Assembly: GCA_041668045.1 (NCBI GenBank)
Contig: JBAYDV010000024.1
Span: 1-23,885, forward strand
DNA length: 23,885 bases
Source of the DNA: JBAYDV01 sp041668045
GTDB taxonomy: Bacteria; Bacteroidota; Bacteroidia; Bacteroidales; UBA932
Reading direction: 5' to 3'
Positions 9,074 through 16,187 of this stretch are shown here, piece after piece; positions within the stretch are counted from its first letter, which is position 1; each line of letters starts with the position of its first letter. The notes under the pieces are model-generated. The model worked only from the letters and a program-made list of their open reading frames with translations. It was not told the DNA's origin and made no database searches. The position numbers and the translations under genes were made by a program.

Positions 9074-9985
9074 TTTTTTGAGATGTGCATCAATCATATG
9101 CTCTGGTACTATTGTTTTAATATTGGCTGCTAATATATTCAGAAATTTCTCTTTTACGAAATCTTTACGAATAACAAATGAAACTTGTCTCGAAGGTTGT
9201 GGTGCTATAAAAGGACGGACATTTTTTAACTGTTCATTAGTTAATAAAGATAAATGTAATTCTGGTATCACAGTATATCCTCCATTTTTATCAACTATTT
9301 TAACAAGAGTATCTATACTCCCAGCTTCAAAAACCGTAGAATAATCTGAATGATGATTACAAAAATTAAAAATCTGAGCCCTGAAACAATGACCTTCCTG
9401 AAGTACCCATAAATGTTTAGTAGGCATAAAGGGAGCATTTATTTCTTTTTGATTATATATCTCTGTTTCTAAAGGAGAGGCATAAACGCAGAATTTCTCA
9501 TTATATAATGGTATTTCTAACAATTCAGGATCCTCAAGAGGAGTTGCCAATAATCCTATATCTATTTCTGCTGCATGTAATAAATCAATTATGACTTTCG
9601 TCTGTACTTCTGATACTTTTAATTTTAAGCCCGGACTATTCTTACTAGCGTTATTAATTAAAGAAGGTAAAATATAAGGAGCAATAGTAGGAATAACTGC
9701 TAATTTGAGCTCTCCTACCTCCATCCCTTTTTCATCTAATATCATTTCTCGCATCTGAGAAACATTAAACAAGACAACTGAAGCTTGTTCTATAATCTTA
9801 GCACCTAATACTGTAGGTTCTATTGGATGTGTATTCCTGTCAAATATTATCACATCAAGTTCTTCCTCTAATTTACGTATCATAGAACTTAAAGTAGGCT
9901 GCGTAACGTGGCAAGCCTCAGCAGCTTCTACGAAGTGTCTATGTTTATTAAGAGATACGATATACTCTAACTGTTGTATAGTCAT
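9056..9985 (-). CDS. oxyR: OxyR, peroxide-sensing LysR-type transcription regulator
   Basis: This 309-residue LysR-type regulator senses hydrogen peroxide and controls antioxidant genes. The N-terminal winged helix-turn-helix (residues 1-60) reads MTIQQLEYIV and AEACHVTQPTLSSMIRKLEEEL. The effector domain (about 90-300) carries GHCFRAQIFNFC. Its Cys200 and Cys209 have the same spacing as the redox pair C199/C208 of E. coli OxyR, and the surrounding residues match, so I take it as a genuine peroxide sensor. It diverges from trxA across 128 bases that hold an OxyR-like operator overlapping its own -7 box, which predicts autoregulation. No terminator is visible after it; the promoter of the ECF sigma gene lies over its 3' end. 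The remaining uncertainty is only whether it also acts on genes elsewhere. Confidence 0.95.
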   Translation of the reverse strand: MTIQQLEYIVSLNKHRHFVEAAEACHVTQPTLSSMIRKLEEELDVIIFDRNTHPIEPTVLGAKIIEQASVVLFNVSQMREMILDEKGMEVGELKLAVIPTIAPYILPSLINNASKNSPGLKLKVSEVQTKVIIDLLHAAEIDIGLLATPLEDPELLEIPLYNEKFCVYASPLETEIYNQKEINAPFMPTKHLWVLQEGHCFRAQIFNFCNHHSDYSTVFEAGSIDTLVKIVDKNGGYTVIPELHLSLLTNEQLKNVRPFIAPQPSRQVSFVIRKDFVKEKFLNILAANIKTIVPEHMIDAHLKKFDIKI

Positions 9986-10006
9986 AATTGTGTTAAATTT
10001 ATCAAT

Positions 10007-10042
10007 ATAGATTTTATCTATACAAATATAGAAATTATCTGT
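10007..10042. promoter_or_regulatory. Probable OxyR operator between oxyR and trxA
   Basis: Four tetrads in helical phase are visible: ATAG (10007), CTAT (10018), ATAG (10028) and CTGT (10039). Fifteen of the sixteen tetrad bases match the classical OxyR pattern ATAG-N7-CTAT-N7-ATAG-N7-CTAT; the middle gap is 6 rather than 7. The first half, ATAG-ATTTTAT-CTAT, also fits the inner t and a positions. It covers the oxyR -7 box and abuts the trxA -33 box. Binding by OxyR is inferred from this pattern and the adjacent gene. Confidence 0.7.
10023..10030 (-). promoter_or_regulatory. oxyR promoter -7 element
   Basis: TATATTTG on the minus strand matches TAnnTTTG exactly, 38 bases before the oxyR start. 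At the -33 position only TTTA is present (10054-10051, 20-base spacer), so the promoter is imperfect. The element lies inside the predicted OxyR operator. Confidence 0.6.
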
Positions 10043-10072
10043 TTGATTAATAAACTATAGTCAATATATTTG
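10042..10072 (+). promoter_or_regulatory. trxA promoter
   Basis: TTTG (10042-10045), a 19-base spacer and TATATTTG (10065-10072) match the Bacteroidota primary-sigma consensus exactly. Transcription would start near 10078, giving a leader of about 35 bases. The predicted OxyR operator ends at the first base of the -33 box, a position suited to activation. Confidence 0.85.
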
Positions 10073-10113
10073 CATCATAAAAATAATATAAATATAACTA
10101 AAAGATAATAAAG

Positions 10114-10479
10114 ATGAATGCAATCCATTTAACAAAAGACGAATTTTTAACAAAAGTAGTTAATTACGAGAAAGATTCTCAAAACTGGAATTATTTAGGT
10201 GATAAACCTGCTATTATAGATTTTTATGCTGATTGGTGTGGCCCATGTAAAGCTGTTTCTCCAATACTAGAAGAATTAGCAGGTGAATATAAAGACAAAA
10301 TTTATGTTTACAAAGTAAACACTGAAGAAGAACAAGATTTATCAGCCGCATTTGGTATAAGATCTATTCCAACTTTACTTTTTGTTCCGATGGAAGGAAA
10401 CCCACAAATGGCTCAAGGAGCTCTTCCTAAAGAATCATTAAAAGAAGCTATCGAAAATACTTTGTTAGCTAAAAAATAA
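10114..10479 (+). CDS. trxA: Thioredoxin
   Basis: This 121-residue cytoplasmic thioredoxin reduces protein disulfides. The active site WCGPC is at residues 41-45 (Cys42 and Cys45), within YADWCGPCKAVSPILEEL. The cis-proline lies in RSIPTLLF (Pro86). The length is slightly above the roughly 105-residue classical form because of an N-terminal extension (to about residue 25), common in Bacteroidales TrxA proteins. There is no signal peptide. It is divergent from oxyR, with an OxyR-like operator next to its promoter, so induction by peroxide is likely, and a strong terminator follows it, making it monocistronic. The ATG at 10114 is preceded by AAAGATAATAAAG, an A-rich leader. I am very sure of the family; the symbol is by function. 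Confidence 0.95.
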   Translation: MNAIHLTKDEFLTKVVNYEKDSQNWNYLGDKPAIIDFYADWCGPCKAVSPILEELAGEYKDKIYVYKVNTEEEQDLSAAFGIRSIPTLLFVPMEGNPQMAQGALPKESLKEAIENTLLAKK

Positions 10480-10519
10480 ATATCATAGGGTTAATTTGAC
10501 GATATTATTGTGTGTGTAG

Positions 10520-10555
10520 AACTTGTTGTAGTAATAACTACAACAAGTTTTTTTT
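10520..10555 (+). terminator. Rho-independent terminator of trxA
   Basis: A perfect 13-base stem, AACTTGTTGTAGT and ACTACAACAAGTT, closes an AATA loop and runs into eight T residues. It lies 40 bases after the trxA stop and ends the trxA transcript before the next operon. Confidence 0.93.
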
Positions 10556-10589
10556 ATGGTAATATATAGTTGTATTTATTTATAAAAAA

Positions 10590-10639
10590 TTTAGAATAGT
10601 AAAAAAACTTCAATTTGTAAATTCTAAAAAAAAATTGAA
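10590..10639. repeat. Interleaved inverted repeats
   Basis: Two 8-base inverted repeats interlock: TTTAGAAT (10590) with ATTCTAAA (10621), and TTCAATTT (10609) with AAATTGAA (10632). The order a-b-a'-b' could form a pseudoknot if transcribed or mark a protein-binding site. The stretch lies between the trxA terminator and the next promoter element. It is AT-rich, so chance is possible. Confidence 0.35.
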
Positions 10640-10670
10640 AACATTAAGACCTAAAAAGTTTGATAATCAC

Positions 10671-10678
10671 TATCTTTG
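10671..10678 (+). promoter_or_regulatory. -7 promoter element upstream of the TapB-like/DUF1963 operon
   Basis: TATCTTTG matches TAnnTTTG exactly, 42 bases before the ATG at 10721. No TTTG stands at the -33 spacing, so only half of the consensus is present. It is still the best promoter candidate for the two-gene unit. Confidence 0.6.
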
Positions 10679-10720
10679 AGGCATTTAAAAAAATAACTTA
10701 ATATTAATATCTATATAACT

Positions 10721-11491
10721 ATGAAAAAGTTTAATTTATTTTTAATAATCACAGTATTAACTTCAACCTTATTTCCCTCACTTCTTTTAGCTTCATCCAA
10801 TAATGATAAAGAGCCTTATATATGTATGAAGCCTAAAACTAAATTCACATATACTATAGCTATGAAAGACAAGCCGGATATAGAATATATTGAATATATA
10901 ACTAAAGTCACAGGTGATAAGAACAATGGTAGAGTATATATAGAAGAAAGTAATAATAATAAAGCGACTAATGTTTTTTTTGATTTACATAATGGCGATG
11001 TCATATATAATTTCGCAGAAATAACGAAAGCTTTAATGTTAGACCAATGTGAAAAAGAAGCTAGAAAAATAGCTGCAGAAGAAGCTCCTAAAAATAATAT
11101 GACTGAAGAAGAATATTGTAATGAGGCCATGTTCCAAATGGAAAAAATAATTAACATAACTGGAAACCCCTGCATATATCCTCTGAATATGGCTCCTGGA
11201 ACGATGCTTGAAGATTCCAAAATGAAATTAAAAGCTTACATAGTAAGTATCCAAAGTAGTATTACTGAACGAGAAATATTAGGTGAAGAAAAAATAAATA
11301 CGCCTGCAGGAACATTTGATTGCCTAAAAATTAAAGAAAAACATTTTAGTAAAGTGTCAATGAAGAAAAATACACATTATACTATAAAATGGTATGTACG
11401 CGGCATAGGAATTGTAAAAGAAGAAAAATATGATAAGCATAATCAGCTTACAGAGACACAAATACTTAAAGAAATAAAATTCGCTAATTAA
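10721..11491 (+). CDS. Secreted TapB/DUF3108-like protein
   Basis: This 256-residue protein has a signal peptide (residues about 1-24, KKF then a long hydrophobic run to LLLA) and no lipobox cysteine, so it should be periplasmic or exported. The C-terminal part, with TPAGTFDCLKIKE (about 194-206) and KWYVRGIGIVKEEKYD (about 223-238), matches the pattern of TapB/DUF3108-like proteins, a beta-sheet family of unknown role. Five cysteines (35, 110, 133, 151, 201) remain after cleavage, so disulfides are possible. It lies 6 bases upstream of the DUF1963 gene and has a TATCTTTG element ahead of it, so the two are probably an operon. The family match is moderate; the function is not known. Confidence 0.7.
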   Translation: MKKFNLFLIITVLTSTLFPSLLLASSNNDKEPYICMKPKTKFTYTIAMKDKPDIEYIEYITKVTGDKNNGRVYIEESNNNKATNVFFDLHNGDVIYNFAEITKALMLDQCEKEARKIAAEEAPKNNMTEEEYCNEAMFQMEKIINITGNPCIYPLNMAPGTMLEDSKMKLKAYIVSIQSSITEREILGEEKINTPAGTFDCLKIKEKHFSKVSMKKNTHYTIKWYVRGIGIVKEEKYDKHNQLTETQILKEIKFAN

Positions 11492-11497
11492 ATCAAA

Positions 11498-12163
11498 ATG
11501 AATTATTCAATAAAACTTGATAGAATCACATCTGAAAATGAACTTCATATATGTGAATCAAAATTCTGGGGTAGTCCAGATATGCCAGAAACTTTTTCTT
11601 TTCCCACATATAAAGACGAAGAGGGTGACGAATCTGTTTATGAATTTATATGTCAAATAAACTGCCAGGATCTAATAGAATTAGATACTGATAATCTGCT
11701 TCCTCATAAAGGAATGCTATATTTTTTCGCCAGGCTAGGATATTACATTGGAGATTTTTTCCCTGACAAACCATTTAAAATAGGAGAAAACGAAAAACAA
11801 GCATGTAAAGTTATATATACGCCACGTGAAGACTATGAGAATTTTGTAGAAATGACTCTAGTAGATGATGAGGACGAAGAAATGGCATTTCCTGCTCAAA
11901 AAATTAATTTTGAAAAGTCTCCTTCACTCCTTAACTCTGAATCAAAAGATTTTATAAAACTACTTGGTGATACAGATTGTAAAAAAGATGGAGATAACAT
12001 ACTTAAAGAAAACGAAAGTCTTCTTTTTCAAATAAGTTCATGTATGATTGATTCTGAGGTTGACTTAACATTTTCAAATAATGGCATACTAAGTTTTATA
12101 ATTCCTACAGATGATTTAACTAAAAATAAAACATTTAAAAATGTTTATCCTTACTACAAATAA
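11498..12163 (+). CDS. DUF1963 (YwqG-like) cytoplasmic protein
   Basis: This 221-residue protein matches the DUF1963/YwqG pattern: SKFWGSPDMPETFSFP near residue 22, CQINCQDL near 53, LPHKGMLYFFARLG near 67, and near the C-terminus LLFQISSCMIDSEVDLTFSNNGILSFIIPTDDL. Family members lack a known enzymatic function. There is no signal peptide or membrane segment, and the protein is acidic (DDEDEE near residue 130). It starts 6 bases after the secreted TapB-like protein gene, so the pair is one transcription unit, and it converges on the YitT pair, with a hairpin across the junction. Because one partner is exported and the other cytoplasmic, a direct complex is not implied. The family call is fairly sure; the role is unknown. 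Confidence 0.8.
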   Translation: MNYSIKLDRITSENELHICESKFWGSPDMPETFSFPTYKDEEGDESVYEFICQINCQDLIELDTDNLLPHKGMLYFFARLGYYIGDFFPDKPFKIGENEKQACKVIYTPREDYENFVEMTLVDDEDEEMAFPAQKINFEKSPSLLNSESKDFIKLLGDTDCKKDGDNILKENESLLFQISSCMIDSEVDLTFSNNGILSFIIPTDDLTKNKTFKNVYPYYK

Positions 12164-12183
12164 TTATAAATAAAATATCATGA

Positions 12184-12230
12184 AAAAGAAGACAGTTAGT
12201 CTTTCTCAACTATTGTCTTCTTTTCTTTTT
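12184..12230 (+). terminator. Probable terminator overlapping the end of the convergent YitT gene
   Basis: AAAAGAAGACA (12184-12194) pairs with TGTCTTCTTTT (12214-12224), 11 bases each, and the plus strand continues CTTTTTT. A weak inner AGTT/AACT pairing shortens the loop. It would end the DUF1963 transcript. The right arm lies in the last codons of the convergent YitT gene; on the minus strand the arm is followed by TTTTTCA. Confidence 0.55.
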
Positions 12231-13125
12231 TCATAATGGCATCCTTATCTAAATCAAAGCCTAATCCATAGACTGCAGAAGTAGGTGTAATCGTATGAAA
12301 CGCATAAGGATCTATACTTTTAATAATTTTAGTTAGTTTATTAATCTCAGTTTTTCTACAAACGACCATTATGCCATGATTTTCTTGTTTTGAATACCAT
12401 CCAACTGTATTTAACATGGTAACTCCACGCTGTAATTTCGTCGATATCTCAGTAGATAAAGTATCATATTCCTTAGAAAATATAATAACTTGTACAGATT
12501 GACGTACACCATTCAATACCATATCGATTACTTGAGCACAGAAAAATATTTCCACATAACCATATACTACATCAGTAAATTCTTTTTGTGGCAAGAAAAT
12601 CATAGAAGAAGTAATTAACCAATCGAAGAAAAAATAAAGTCTTCCTGTGGATATTTGTTTGTATTTCGTTATTATTAATACTACTACATCCATACCTCCA
12701 GTTGATCCTCCTTGAAGGAATATCGTTCCTATTCCTATACCACTCAATGCACCACCTATAATAGCATTAATTAATTGGTCATCGAGATTTGATATCCATA
12801 AGTCTGGCAAGATTTTAAAAAATATAGACATTAAAATAATCATATATATTGTTTTAAAACCAAAACTTTTCCCTAAAATAATCGCTCCTATAATAAGTAA
12901 AAAGAAATTTAAGATAGCGAAAGATAAGAACATAGGGATACTTCCATTAGTAGCATAATCAACTATAGTAGCAATACCTGTTACTCCTCCTCCCACTATA
13001 CCTTTTGGAATCAAAAAAGCTGTCCATCCGAATGAACTAATAAAACATCCAATAGTACAAATGACATATTCCTTAATAGTTTCTGGCCAATTAGTACCTT
13101 TTAAATGTAAATTTAATGTATTCAT
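12196..13125 (-). CDS. YitT-family membrane protein with DUF2179 domain (second copy)
   Basis: This 309-residue inner-membrane protein belongs to the YitT family (DUF161 plus DUF2179), whose transport role is not established. About five membrane segments run through residues 20-200 (VICTIGCFISSFGWTAFLIP, FLSFAILNFFLLIIGAIILG, IIGGALSGIGIGTIFLQGGSTGGMDVVVLII). GGSTGGMD is typical of the family. The cytoplasmic DUF2179 domain occupies about 220-295 (GVRQSVQVIIFS, RGVTMLNTVGWYS, ITPTSAVYGLGF). The start codon overlaps the stop of the preceding copy in ATGA (13122-13125), so translation is probably coupled. It is a tandem paralogue of the gene upstream. The family call is firm; the substrate is unknown. 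Confidence 0.92.
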   Translation of the reverse strand: MNTLNLHLKGTNWPETIKEYVICTIGCFISSFGWTAFLIPKGIVGGGVTGIATIVDYATNGSIPMFLSFAILNFFLLIIGAIILGKSFGFKTIYMIILMSIFFKILPDLWISNLDDQLINAIIGGALSGIGIGTIFLQGGSTGGMDVVVLIITKYKQISTGRLYFFFDWLITSSMIFLPQKEFTDVVYGYVEIFFCAQVIDMVLNGVRQSVQVIIFSKEYDTLSTEISTKLQRGVTMLNTVGWYSKQENHGIMVVCRKTEINKLTKIIKSIDPYAFHTITPTSAVYGLGFDLDKDAIMKKEKKTIVEKD

Positions 13126-14039
13126 TTTTTATTATTTTCTAGATGTTTATAATAACTCGTATCAAAACCAAGTCCATACACTGCTGCAGTAGGCGTGATA
13201 GTATAAAAAGCTTCAGGGTCGATGTCTTTGATTATATGAATAGCTTTGGTCTGTTCTGTTTTTCTAACAACACACATTACTGCATTATTTTCCTTTTTTG
13301 AATACCATCCAGAGGTTTTCACCATAGTTACCCCCCTTTCCAACTCATCAGATAATCTATCTGCTATTTTTTCACTATTCTTTGAAAATGCTAAAATTTG
13401 AACTGATTGACGCACACCATTCTGAACGACATCTATCATCAGAGCAAATACTACCATGTCCACATAACCATAAACGACATCATTAAAAGATTTATCTGGC
13501 AATAAAGCTAGAGAGCTTACAACTAATGCATCCATAATTAAAAAGCCTCTACCAATAGATATTGAACGATATTTTGCTATGATTAGAACTATAATATCAA
13601 CACCTCCAGTACTTCCTCCTTGAAGAAATACCATACCAATGCCCACAGCTTCTAATATAGCTCCTATTATAGCATTTAATAATTTGTTATCTACATCTGA
13701 AGCCCATAAATCGGGAAAAATCTTAAAAAAGATTGATGAGACTACTATACAAAAGATAGTCTTAAATCCAAATCCTCCTCCCAGCACTATAAAACCTATA
13801 GTTAGAAGAACTATATTTAATACGAAATAAGTATAAGCTATAGGAATCAGTCCATTAGTAGCGAATTGAACTATAGCTCCAATACCACTCACACCTCCCC
13901 CCACGATGCCATGAGGAACAAGAAAAGCAGTCCAACCAAATACGAATATAGCCAAACCGATTACTGACAAACTATATTCTTTCAAACTAGTTCCCCAATT
14001 AACATTTGATATATCAATACTACGTAAAATATTTTTCAT
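13122..14039 (-). CDS. YitT-family membrane protein with DUF2179 domain (first copy)
   Basis: This 305-residue protein has the same layout as the copy downstream: membrane segments through residues 20-200 (VIGLAIFVFGWTAFLVPHGIVGGGVSGIGAIV, IIVLIIAKY), the GGSTGGVD motif, and a DUF2179 domain at about 215-290 (GVRQSVQILAFSKN, RGVTMVKTSGWYS, ITPTAAVYGLGFD). The two proteins align throughout but differ at many positions, so this is an old duplication rather than a recent one. A promoter with TATCTTTG at 14086-14079 lies 40 bases upstream, so this is the first gene of the unit. The other copy follows with a 4-base overlap. The family is firm; the transported substrate is not known. Confidence 0.92.
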   Translation of the reverse strand: MKNILRSIDISNVNWGTSLKEYSLSVIGLAIFVFGWTAFLVPHGIVGGGVSGIGAIVQFATNGLIPIAYTYFVLNIVLLTIGFIVLGGGFGFKTIFCIVVSSIFFKIFPDLWASDVDNKLLNAIIGAILEAVGIGMVFLQGGSTGGVDIIVLIIAKYRSISIGRGFLIMDALVVSSLALLPDKSFNDVVYGYVDMVVFALMIDVVQNGVRQSVQILAFSKNSEKIADRLSDELERGVTMVKTSGWYSKKENNAVMCVVRKTEQTKAIHIIKDIDPEAFYTITPTAAVYGLGFDTSYYKHLENNKK

Positions 14040-14078
14040 ATAAAGTTTTATCTACATTGAAATATATATTATTTATTA

Positions 14079-14109
14079 CAAAGATAATCTGAAAATTCTT
14101 ATTTTCAAC
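14079..14109 (-). promoter_or_regulatory. Promoter of the YitT pair
   Basis: GTTG (14109-14106) at the -33 position, 19 bases, and TATCTTTG (14086-14079) fit the Bacteroidota consensus with one mismatch. Its -33 box overlaps the stop codon of the upstream DMT transporter gene. Transcription would start near 14073, about 34 bases before the ATG. Confidence 0.7.
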
Positions 14110-15080
14110 TACATATTTTTAGGACTATTAACTTTATTAATAGCTGCATTACTTTTCTTTCTATTACTATAATTAATCATAACTAGACTCATACTAATAA
14201 TTAACATCCCAAAAACTGAAGGCCAATTAAAATGTTCCCCAGGAAGTATAAGCCAACTAAAAATAGCTCCAAATATAGGAATAAGAAAAGTCCAGAAATT
14301 CAATATAGACACCTTAACCCCAGGCCGTTGAAGCAATGTATACCAAATAGCGATAGCCACCGAAGATACCATAGCTAACCATATCCAGGTAAAATAAAAC
14401 TTAAATGGTAGATCTAAAGTCCAAACCGGATGTTCAAAAATTTGAGAAATCACTATAATTAGGGCTCCTCCAAAAGATAAAGAAAACGCAGCAAGTACTC
14501 TAGGATATATATTACCTGCTTTTCGTGCTATCATTACATTTCCCATACTTCCTAGAAAATTTTTAGCTATAAGAATAATGATACCTAAAGATACCGAACC
14601 TGTAAATACCGCTGTATTCTGAGAAGGATCTGAATCAGTATTTTTACCAGCAATACTAACTACAATAACTCCTATGACTCCTATCAAAACAGCTACAGTC
14701 TTTTGCAAATCCATCTTATCATCTTTCATCATGAAATTAGCAGTAATAGCTACGAAAATAGGACCAGAACCTACAATCATAGCACCAACAGAGCCAGGTA
14801 CCATATTTAAACCTATATAAAACAAACTATATAGAAACGTAGTCTGGAGCAGCGCAATATTTAGCATCACCTTCCAATATTTAAATGAAGCACGAAAGCG
14901 ATATTTTATATCTTTTATAAAAGGCAATATTAACAATCCTGCCAAAAAGAATCGTATCCCTGCGAATTGTAATGGTGTCATATACTCCAGACCTATCTTT
15001 ATCCCAACAAAAGGGGTAGCCCATAAGATACAACACAATATTGCTAAAAACGGAGTTGATAATATTATTTTTTTAATCAC
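14109..15080 (-). CDS. DMT-superfamily transporter (EamA family)
   Basis: This is a ten-helix inner-membrane transporter of the EamA/DMT family, members of which move metabolites, often out of the cell. Two EamA halves are visible: residues about 5-145 (STPFLAILCCILWATPFVGIKIGL, LQFAGIRFFLAGLLILP, VPGSVGAMIVGSGPIFVAITA) and about 160-310 (SLGIIILIAKNFL, LQRPGVKVSILNFWTFLIPIFGAIFSW). The substrate is not predictable. I chose the GTG at 15080, which gives VIKKIILSTPFLAIL. A TTG at 15095 would add five residues, but the TACTTTTG element at 15092-15085 would place the transcription start after that TTG. No ATG occurs until residue 34, within the protein body. It sits upstream of the YitT pair, which has its own promoter. 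Confidence 0.88.
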   Translation of the reverse strand: MIKKIILSTPFLAILCCILWATPFVGIKIGLEYMTPLQFAGIRFFLAGLLILPFIKDIKYRFRASFKYWKVMLNIALLQTTFLYSLFYIGLNMVPGSVGAMIVGSGPIFVAITANFMMKDDKMDLQKTVAVLIGVIGVIVVSIAGKNTDSDPSQNTAVFTGSVSLGIIILIAKNFLGSMGNVMIARKAGNIYPRVLAAFSLSFGGALIIVISQIFEHPVWTLDLPFKFYFTWIWLAMVSSVAIAIWYTLLQRPGVKVSILNFWTFLIPIFGAIFSWLILPGEHFNWPSVFGMLIISMSLVMINYSNRKKSNAAINKVNSPKNM

Positions 15081-15084
15081 GGAA

Positions 15085-15092
15085 CAAAAGTA
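15085..15092 (-). promoter_or_regulatory. -7 promoter element of the DMT transporter gene
   Basis: TACTTTTG on the minus strand matches TAnnTTTG exactly. At -33 only TTTT is present, 21 bases upstream. The predicted start of transcription, about 5-7 bases downstream, falls at or next to the GTG codon at 15080, so the mRNA may have little or no leader. Confidence 0.5.
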
Positions 15093-15175
15093 CAAAATAA
15101 CTATCAGTTTATTAAAATTTTAGTAAATTGCATACTACTTTTTAAGTAAAACATCATTTTAAACAAATAATTATT

Positions 15176-16108
15176 ATGAACACAGAAGAAATAAAATTTA
15201 AAGGCTTTAGAGCTAATGGCTTTTTGATGCTATTTATATTACTTATAATGATAATAGCTGAGATATTTATGATTAGAGGTTTAAGTTCTGAAAAACTCGG
15301 AGCTTTATTTACTGGACTGGCAATAGTTATACCTATAATTATTCTTTTTTATTTAGCTGGATTTTTCGTCATACAACCAAATGAAGCACGCGTTATGATA
15401 TTCTTTGGTAAATATAAAGGCACATTTAAAGAAAATGGATTTTTCTGGAGTAATCCATTTCTTTCAAAAATTAAATTATCATTACGTTCTAGAAATCTTG
15501 ACATTCCTCCTATAAAAGTCAATGATAAAATGGGAAATCCTGTATTAATTGGTCTTGTAATGGTATGGAAAATTAAAGACACTTATAAATGCATGTTCGA
15601 TATAGATGCTTCAACTGCTGCACCTGCTAATCCCAATATTAATAGTCGCATGAGTTCATTTCAAAGTTTCGTAAGCATACAAAGTGATGCTGCATTAAGA
15701 CAAGTCGCTGGACAATATGCTTATGATAATAATGAAAACGAAGAAGAAACATTAACTTTAAGAGGTGGCAATACAGAGATTAATCAAGAATTAATTACAA
15801 AACTAAATGAAAGATTAGATATCGCCGGAATTTCTATAGTGGAGGCGCGTATTAACTATTTAGCTTATGCTCCTGAAATCGCAGCTGTAATGCTTCGTCG
15901 TCAACAAGCTAGTGCTATAATTTCTGCACGTGAAAAAATAGTTGAAGGTGCTGTATCAATGGTAGAAATGGCATTAAATAAATTAGCTGAAGATAAAGTA
16001 GTTGATTTCGATAATGATAGAAAAGCTGCCATGGTAAGTAACCTTATGGTAGTTCTCTGTGCTGATGAATCAGCTCAACCAATAATCAATACATCTTCAG
16101 AGGCTTAA
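15176..16108 (+). CDS. SPFH/band-7 domain membrane protein
   Basis: This 310-residue inner-membrane protein carries two hydrophobic segments near the N-terminus (residues about 14-34 and 43-66) followed by an SPFH/band-7 domain. Characteristic pieces are GFFVIQPNEARVMIFFGKYKGTFKENGFFW (about 62-91), the RSRNLDIPPIKVNDKMGNPVLIGLVMVWKI strand pair, and the helix INQELITKLNERLDIAGISIVEARI (about 202-226), then a helical stretch ending in AREKIVEGAVSMVEMAL. SPFH proteins form membrane-bound oligomers or rings, often with proteases, but no partner gene adjoins this one. It is transcribed divergently from the DMT gene, with no strong promoter match ahead of it, and a terminator follows directly, so it is probably monocistronic. 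The family is firm, the role is open. Confidence 0.9.
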   Translation: MNTEEIKFKGFRANGFLMLFILLIMIIAEIFMIRGLSSEKLGALFTGLAIVIPIIILFYLAGFFVIQPNEARVMIFFGKYKGTFKENGFFWSNPFLSKIKLSLRSRNLDIPPIKVNDKMGNPVLIGLVMVWKIKDTYKCMFDIDASTAAPANPNINSRMSSFQSFVSIQSDAALRQVAGQYAYDNNENEEETLTLRGGNTEINQELITKLNERLDIAGISIVEARINYLAYAPEIAAVMLRRQQASAIISAREKIVEGAVSMVEMALNKLAEDKVVDFDNDRKAAMVSNLMVVLCADESAQPIINTSSEA

Positions 16109-16113
16109 ACTAA

Positions 16114-16140
16114 AAAAACACGGTGATTTACCGTGTTTTT
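16114..16140. terminator. Terminator between SPFH and DEAD-box genes (probably bidirectional)
   Basis: AAAAACACGGT and ACCGTGTTTTT form an 11-base stem around a GATTT loop. On the plus strand it ends the SPFH transcript, 5 bases after its stop. On the minus strand it is followed by seven T residues, so it would also end the DEAD-box transcript. Confidence 0.85.
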
Positions 16141-16152
16141 CACATTATTTTG

Positions 16153-16181
16153 ACACTTATTATAAAAAATATAATAAGTGT
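16153..16181 (+). terminator. Second hairpin, AT-rich
   Basis: ACACTTATTATA and TATAATAAGTGT form a perfect 12-base stem around AAAAA, followed on the plus strand by TATTTTTTA. It may back up the stronger hairpin at 16114-16140, or stabilise the 3' end of the DEAD-box mRNA. Confidence 0.5.
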
Positions 16182-16187
16182 TATTTT

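Noticed and set aside
10816..11220. Minus-strand 134-codon frame opposite the TapB-like gene
   Set aside because: It is hydrophobic but antisense to a gene with a clean signal peptide, operon context and family motifs; no promoter or start context of its own.
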